This document shows, one piece after another, positions 61,059-64,000 of a stretch of 64,000 nucleotides of DNA; within the stretch, counting starts at the first letter, position 1; each line of letters opens with the position of its first letter. Under the pieces are notes generated by a model that was not told where the DNA came from, did no database searches, and worked only from the letters and a program-made list of their open reading frames with translations. The stretch is from Nocardia mangyaensis (lineage in GTDB: Bacteria; Actinomycetota; Actinomycetes; Mycobacteriales; Mycobacteriaceae): contig NZ_CP018082.1 of NCBI RefSeq assembly GCF_001886715.1, positions 2,294,001 through 2,358,000 on the forward strand, read 5' to 3'. The position numbers were made by a program, and so were the translations under genes.

Positions 61059-63027
61059 CTTTCGGTTCAGCGTGCGCCTGCTGTGCTCGCCGCCATGCGG
61101 CCGAGCGCAGCAGGCGCAGTCCGTTCAGTCCCACGATGATGGTGGACCCTTCGTGCCCGGCCACCCCCAGCGGCAGCGGGAGGTGTCCGACGAGGTCCCA
61201 GGTGACCAGGACGGCGATGAATGCGCCAGCGATGGCCAGATTCGCCAGCACGACCCGCCGTGCCCGGCGAGACAGGGCGATGACCGCCGGGATGGTAGTC
61301 AGGTCGTCGCGGATCACGATCGCGTCGGCGGTCTGCAGCGCGAGGTCGGATCCCGCTCCGCCCATGGCGATTCCGACGTGCGCGGTGGCGAGCGCGGGTG
61401 CGTCGTTGATGCCGTCGCCGACCATGGTCACCCGCGCGCCGCCCGCTTCCAGGTCCCGGATCGCCGACACCTTCGCCTCGGGCAGCAGATTCGCGCGGAC
61501 CTCGGTGATCCCGACCTGCGCGGCGAGCTGGACCGCGGTGGTGTGGTCGTCGCCGGTGAGCAGGACCGGCGGTGCGCCGGACGAGGCGGTGAGCGCGGTG
61601 ACGGCGGTAGCCGCTTCCGGGCGGACCTGGTCGGTGATCCCCAGTACCGCGATCGGGATTCCGTCACCGAGCACGACCACCGCCGTCGCCCCCCTGGCGC
61701 GCAGCGTTTCGACGATCGCGGTCGCGTTCTCGTCGGCGGCGGGCAGGACAGCGGCGGGGGAGCCGACCCGGATGTGCCGCCCGTCGACCAGCGCGGACAC
61801 ACCCCGACCGGGCTGGGCAATGAAGTCCTCGGCGGGCGGGACATCCAGTCCGCGTCGGTGTGCGGCGCGCATGATCGCCCTGGCCAGCGGATGCTCGCTG
61901 GCGTGTTCGGCCCCGGCGGCCAGTCGCAGGATCGCCTCGTCGCTGGATTCGGTGCCGAGGCAGCGGATCTCGGTGAGTTCGGGGACCCCTCGGGTGAGCG
62001 TGCCGGTCTTGTCGAAGGCGACCCGTGTGGTCGTGCCGAGCTGTTCCATCACCACCGCGGACTTCACCAGCACGCCGTGGCGGCCCGCGGTGGCGATCGC
62101 GGCCAGCAGCGGCGGCATCGTCGCCAAGACCACCGCGCACGGCGATGCCACGATCATGAACGTCATCGCCCGCAACAGTGAATCCCGCAGTGTCTCACCG
62201 AAAGCCAGCGGAACCGTGAACACCGCCAGGGTGGCCACGACCATACCGGCGGAATAGCGCTGCTCGATCTTCTCGATGAACAGCTGCGTCTTCGCCTTGG
62301 TCCGCGAGGCCTCCTCGACCAGCCCCGCGATACGAGCGACGACCGAGTCCGCCGCGCGCCGATCGACCCGCACCCGCAGCACGCCGGTGCCGTTGAGGGT
62401 GCCGGCGAACACCTCGTCACCGGTGCACTTGTCGACCGGCATGGATTCGCCGGTGACGGTGGCCTGGTCGACTTCGCTCGCCCCGCCGAGCACCGTGCCG
62501 TCCGCTGCGATTCGCTCACCCGGGCGCACCAGGATCTCCGCGCCGACTTCGAGTCCTGCCGCCTCGACCGCTCGCTCCTCGCCGCCGGTGATCAGTGTCG
62601 CCGTGTCGGGTGCGTAGTCCAGGAGCCCGCGCACCGAGTCCTCGGTGCGCGCGGTCGCCACGGCTTCGAGCGCGCCCGACACCGCGAAGATCACGATGAG
62701 CAGCCCGCCGTCCATCACCTGCCCGATCGCGGCCGCCCCGATCGCGGCGACGACCATCAGCAGGTCGACATCCAGCGTTTTCGCCCGTAGCGCTCGCAGC
62801 CCGGCGAGTCCGGGCTCCCAACCGCCCGCGCCGTAGCAGGCCAGGTACAGCGCAGTCGCCACCCAGGACGGCGCGCCGCCGAGCTGAGCCGTCAGGCCGA
62901 GTAGAAAGAGCGCCGATGATGCCGCGGCCCAGCGCATTTCGGGAACCTCGCGCAGGCGGGTCCGACGTATCGAGATCAGCGCGGGCTCGGTGCCGGGACG
63001 CAGGGGTGTGGCGGTGGACGAGGCCAC
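61048..63027 (-). CDS. ctpJ: P1B-4-type metal ATPase, CtpJ-like
   Basis: 659 residues, no N-terminal HMA domain. Actuator TGESMPVDK near 194; TM metal site VASPCAVVLATMPPLL; phosphorylation site FDKTGTLTRG; ASEHPLARAI (SEHP loop); VGDGINDAPALA; and HEGSTIIVGLNGLRLLRSA in the last TM. SPC plus HEGxT is the P1B-4 signature of cobalt and related divalent metal exporters (CtpD/CtpJ/CoaT). GTG 63027 follows GGAGGTGA. It is divergent from nmtR, as in M. tuberculosis (Rv3743c/Rv3744), and an operator lies in the 87-bp gap. Confidence 0.93.
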   Translation of the reverse strand: MASSTATPLRPGTEPALISIRRTRLREVPEMRWAAASSALFLLGLTAQLGGAPSWVATALYLACYGAGGWEPGLAGLRALRAKTLDVDLLMVVAAIGAAAIGQVMDGGLLIVIFAVSGALEAVATARTEDSVRGLLDYAPDTATLITGGEERAVEAAGLEVGAEILVRPGERIAADGTVLGGASEVDQATVTGESMPVDKCTGDEVFAGTLNGTGVLRVRVDRRAADSVVARIAGLVEEASRTKAKTQLFIEKIEQRYSAGMVVATLAVFTVPLAFGETLRDSLLRAMTFMIVASPCAVVLATMPPLLAAIATAGRHGVLVKSAVVMEQLGTTTRVAFDKTGTLTRGVPELTEIRCLGTESSDEAILRLAAGAEHASEHPLARAIMRAAHRRGLDVPPAEDFIAQPGRGVSALVDGRHIRVGSPAAVLPAADENATAIVETLRARGATAVVVLGDGIPIAVLGITDQVRPEAATAVTALTASSGAPPVLLTGDDHTTAVQLAAQVGITEVRANLLPEAKVSAIRDLEAGGARVTMVGDGINDAPALATAHVGIAMGGAGSDLALQTADAIVIRDDLTTIPAVIALSRRARRVVLANLAIAGAFIAVLVTWDLVGHLPLPLGVAGHEGSTIIVGLNGLRLLRSAAWRRAQQAHAEPKVSP

Positions 63028-63067
63028 GAGTCACCTCCGGGATCGGGAAAGACCTGAAGATACCAGA

Positions 63068-63091
63068 ACACATGAAGACGTATTCATGTGT
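63068..63091. promoter_or_regulatory. ArsR/SmtB (NmtR-type) operator
   Basis: ACACATGAA (63068-63076), 6-bp spacer, TTCATGTGT (63083-63091): 9-bp perfect arms, matching the ATGAA-N6-TTCAT pattern of ArsR/SmtB sites. On the left TGG-TATCTT (an extended -10 for ctpJ, minus strand) and on the right TACACT (63102-63107, -10 for nmtR) flank it, so one dimer could repress both. Confidence 0.8.
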
Positions 63092-63114
63092 ACCTGAACG
63101 GTACACTCCGTCGC

Positions 63115-63483
63115 ATGGGACACGGCGTGGACGGTCGCGACCAGCCGGTCGGTCGGTTGGACGCCGATGCCGCCGCGCACGTCGCCACCACCTTGCAGGC
63201 CTTGGCCACCCCCAGCCGGCTGCTCATCCTCGCCGAACTACGCCACGGACCCCTTCCGGTCACCGAACTCGCCGACGCGGTGGGCATGGAACAGTCCGCG
63301 GTCTCCCATCAGCTACGCCTGCTCCGCAACCTGGGCCTGGTCACGGGCACCCGCTCCGGCCGCAGCGTGATCTACACCCTCTACGACAACCACGTGGCCC
63401 AACTCCTGGACGAGGCCATCTACCACAGCGAACACCTTCGCCTTGGCCTGGCCGACCGCCCGAACTCCACTGTCGGTCCATGA
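63115..63483 (+). CDS. nmtR: Nickel/cobalt-sensing ArsR-family repressor NmtR
   Basis: 122 residues. Winged helix LATPSRLLILAELRHGPLPVTELADAVGMEQSAVSHQLRLLRNLGLV. Metal ligands known from M. tuberculosis NmtR are at identical numbers: Asp91, His93, His104, His107 (YDNHV, AIYHSEH), and the N-terminal MGHG motif supplies Gly2 and His3. It should be derepressed by Ni(II) or Co(II) and control the divergent ctpJ. ATG 63115 is chosen over the upstream 63088 frame because it gives MGHG and follows TACACT by 7 nt (leaderless). Confidence 0.95.
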   Translation: MGHGVDGRDQPVGRLDADAAAHVATTLQALATPSRLLILAELRHGPLPVTELADAVGMEQSAVSHQLRLLRNLGLVTGTRSGRSVIYTLYDNHVAQLLDEAIYHSEHLRLGLADRPNSTVGP

Positions 63484-63522
63484 GTCCCAACAGCATTCGG
63501 TGAGCGGACCCCGGCCGGTGTC

Positions 63523-64000
63523 TCACTCCTGGTCGTGCATCGCTCCCACCGTCGGCGTACCGATCGTGATGGCCGCCGCGACCACGATCGCCCCCGTCGC
63601 CACCGCCACCATCGCCGGCCATCCCATCTGCTCGACCGCCCAGGCGCCGAACGCCGTCCCCAGGCTGCCGCCGACGAAGTACACCACCATGTACGCGCTG
63701 TTGAACCGGGCGGGCGCGGTGGGCTCGATCGCCAGCACGGTGCTCTGGTTGGCGACCTGGGCGGCGAACAGACCCGCATCGAAGAGGGCGAGACAGATCA
63801 GTGCGGTGGCGGTGCTGGCGAGGCCGAACCCGAGCGTGATCGCGGCGGCCGCGGCCAGTGTCAGCCCGACCAGCACAACGCGGCGGGCGCCGAGGCGATC
63901 GGTCCACGTGCCGGCCACCCGCGTCGCGACGATGCCGAGCAGTCCGGCGAGGGCGTAGAGCCCGATCCGTTCGGCCGAGTACTCGAACGGTGGAGCCGAC
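63523..64000 (-). CDS. MFS transporter, C-terminal part (5' end outside window)
   Basis: The minus-strand frame continues to the window edge: PPFEYSAERIGLYALAGLLGIVATRVAGTWTDRLGARRVVLVGLTLAAA, the cytoplasmic loop of a drug-export type MFS protein between TM8 and TM9, then DAGLFAAQVANQSTVLAIEP and NSAYMVVYFVGGSLGTAFGAWA. Four or five TM segments are present. Substrate unknown. It is convergent with nmtR (39-bp gap). Confidence 0.85.
   Translation of the reverse strand, partial: SAPPFEYSAERIGLYALAGLLGIVATRVAGTWTDRLGARRVVLVGLTLAAAAAITLGFGLASTATALICLALFDAGLFAAQVANQSTVLAIEPTAPARFNSAYMVVYFVGGSLGTAFGAWAVEQMGWPAMVAVATGAIVVAAAITIGTPTVGAMHDQE

Overview
The window is high-GC actinobacterial DNA. The first 16 kb carries the Mycobacteriales core order nadK-recN-steA-mctB-pyrG-Nudix-xerD-parA-scpA-scpB-rluB-cmk-der. 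The accessory genes (acyl-CoA metabolism, a KstR-like operator, NmtR/CtpJ, an MMPL protein, many SDRs and alpha/beta hydrolases) point to a mycolic-acid bacterium, most likely Nocardia or a close relative. The genus is inferred from gene order and content, not from a search. I saw no rRNA, tRNA, CRISPR array or insertion sequence.

Layout. 1-15.8 kb is the housekeeping block, mostly with ATGA-type or short spacings; two reversed genes (an SRPBCC protein and a CPBP protease) sit between recN and steA. 15.8-22.7 kb holds a TetR/hydrolase divergon, a DUF985-type cupin, YggT, a degenerate homoserine dehydrogenase-like protein divergent from aspartokinase, a second hydrolase behind a 20-bp palindrome, and a GNAT acetyltransferase. 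22.7-25.3 kb is a 730-bp non-coding region with a perfect Crp-type site, a small membrane protein, a strong terminator and a sugar porter. 25.3-34.3 kb is lipid/xenobiotic metabolism: an SDR, a PaaX-like regulator, an N5-(carboxyethyl)ornithine synthase-like enzyme, an XRE-TetR fusion regulator facing an acyl-CoA dehydrogenase/kinase/SDR operon, then an SDR and a hydrolase divergent around a KstR-like operator.

34.3-43.7 kb has an ArsR-SRPBCC fusion with a DHFR-like partner, an MMPL transporter, a truncated P-loop kinase, and an unusual two-gene unit: an ATP-grasp ligase translationally coupled to a 687-residue protein with a papain-like Gln/Cys/His/Asn set. This unit is the best candidate here for an undescribed system. 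A luciferase-like monooxygenase and small hypothetical genes follow. 44-50.6 kb has a membrane alpha/beta-hydrolase and a glycine betaine/choline ABC operon whose first permease carries a one-base frameshift, then a winged-helix gene that looks damaged at both ends. 50.6-59.2 kb has a cation/proton antiporter, a giant single-chain acyl-CoA carboxylase (1822 residues) and a convergent separate carboxyltransferase. 59.3-64 kb has a double-TerD protein, an RDD protein, the divergent nickel/cobalt pair ctpJ-nmtR with its operator, and a partial MFS transporter.

A feature across the window is a TAnnnT-like -10 box placed 6-8 nt before an ATG/GTG with no Shine-Dalgarno sequence (CPBP protease, pyrG, YggT, PaaX-like, XRE-TetR, TerD, nmtR), as expected for leaderless mRNAs. 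All function calls rest on reading motifs and remembered families; none was tested by alignment.
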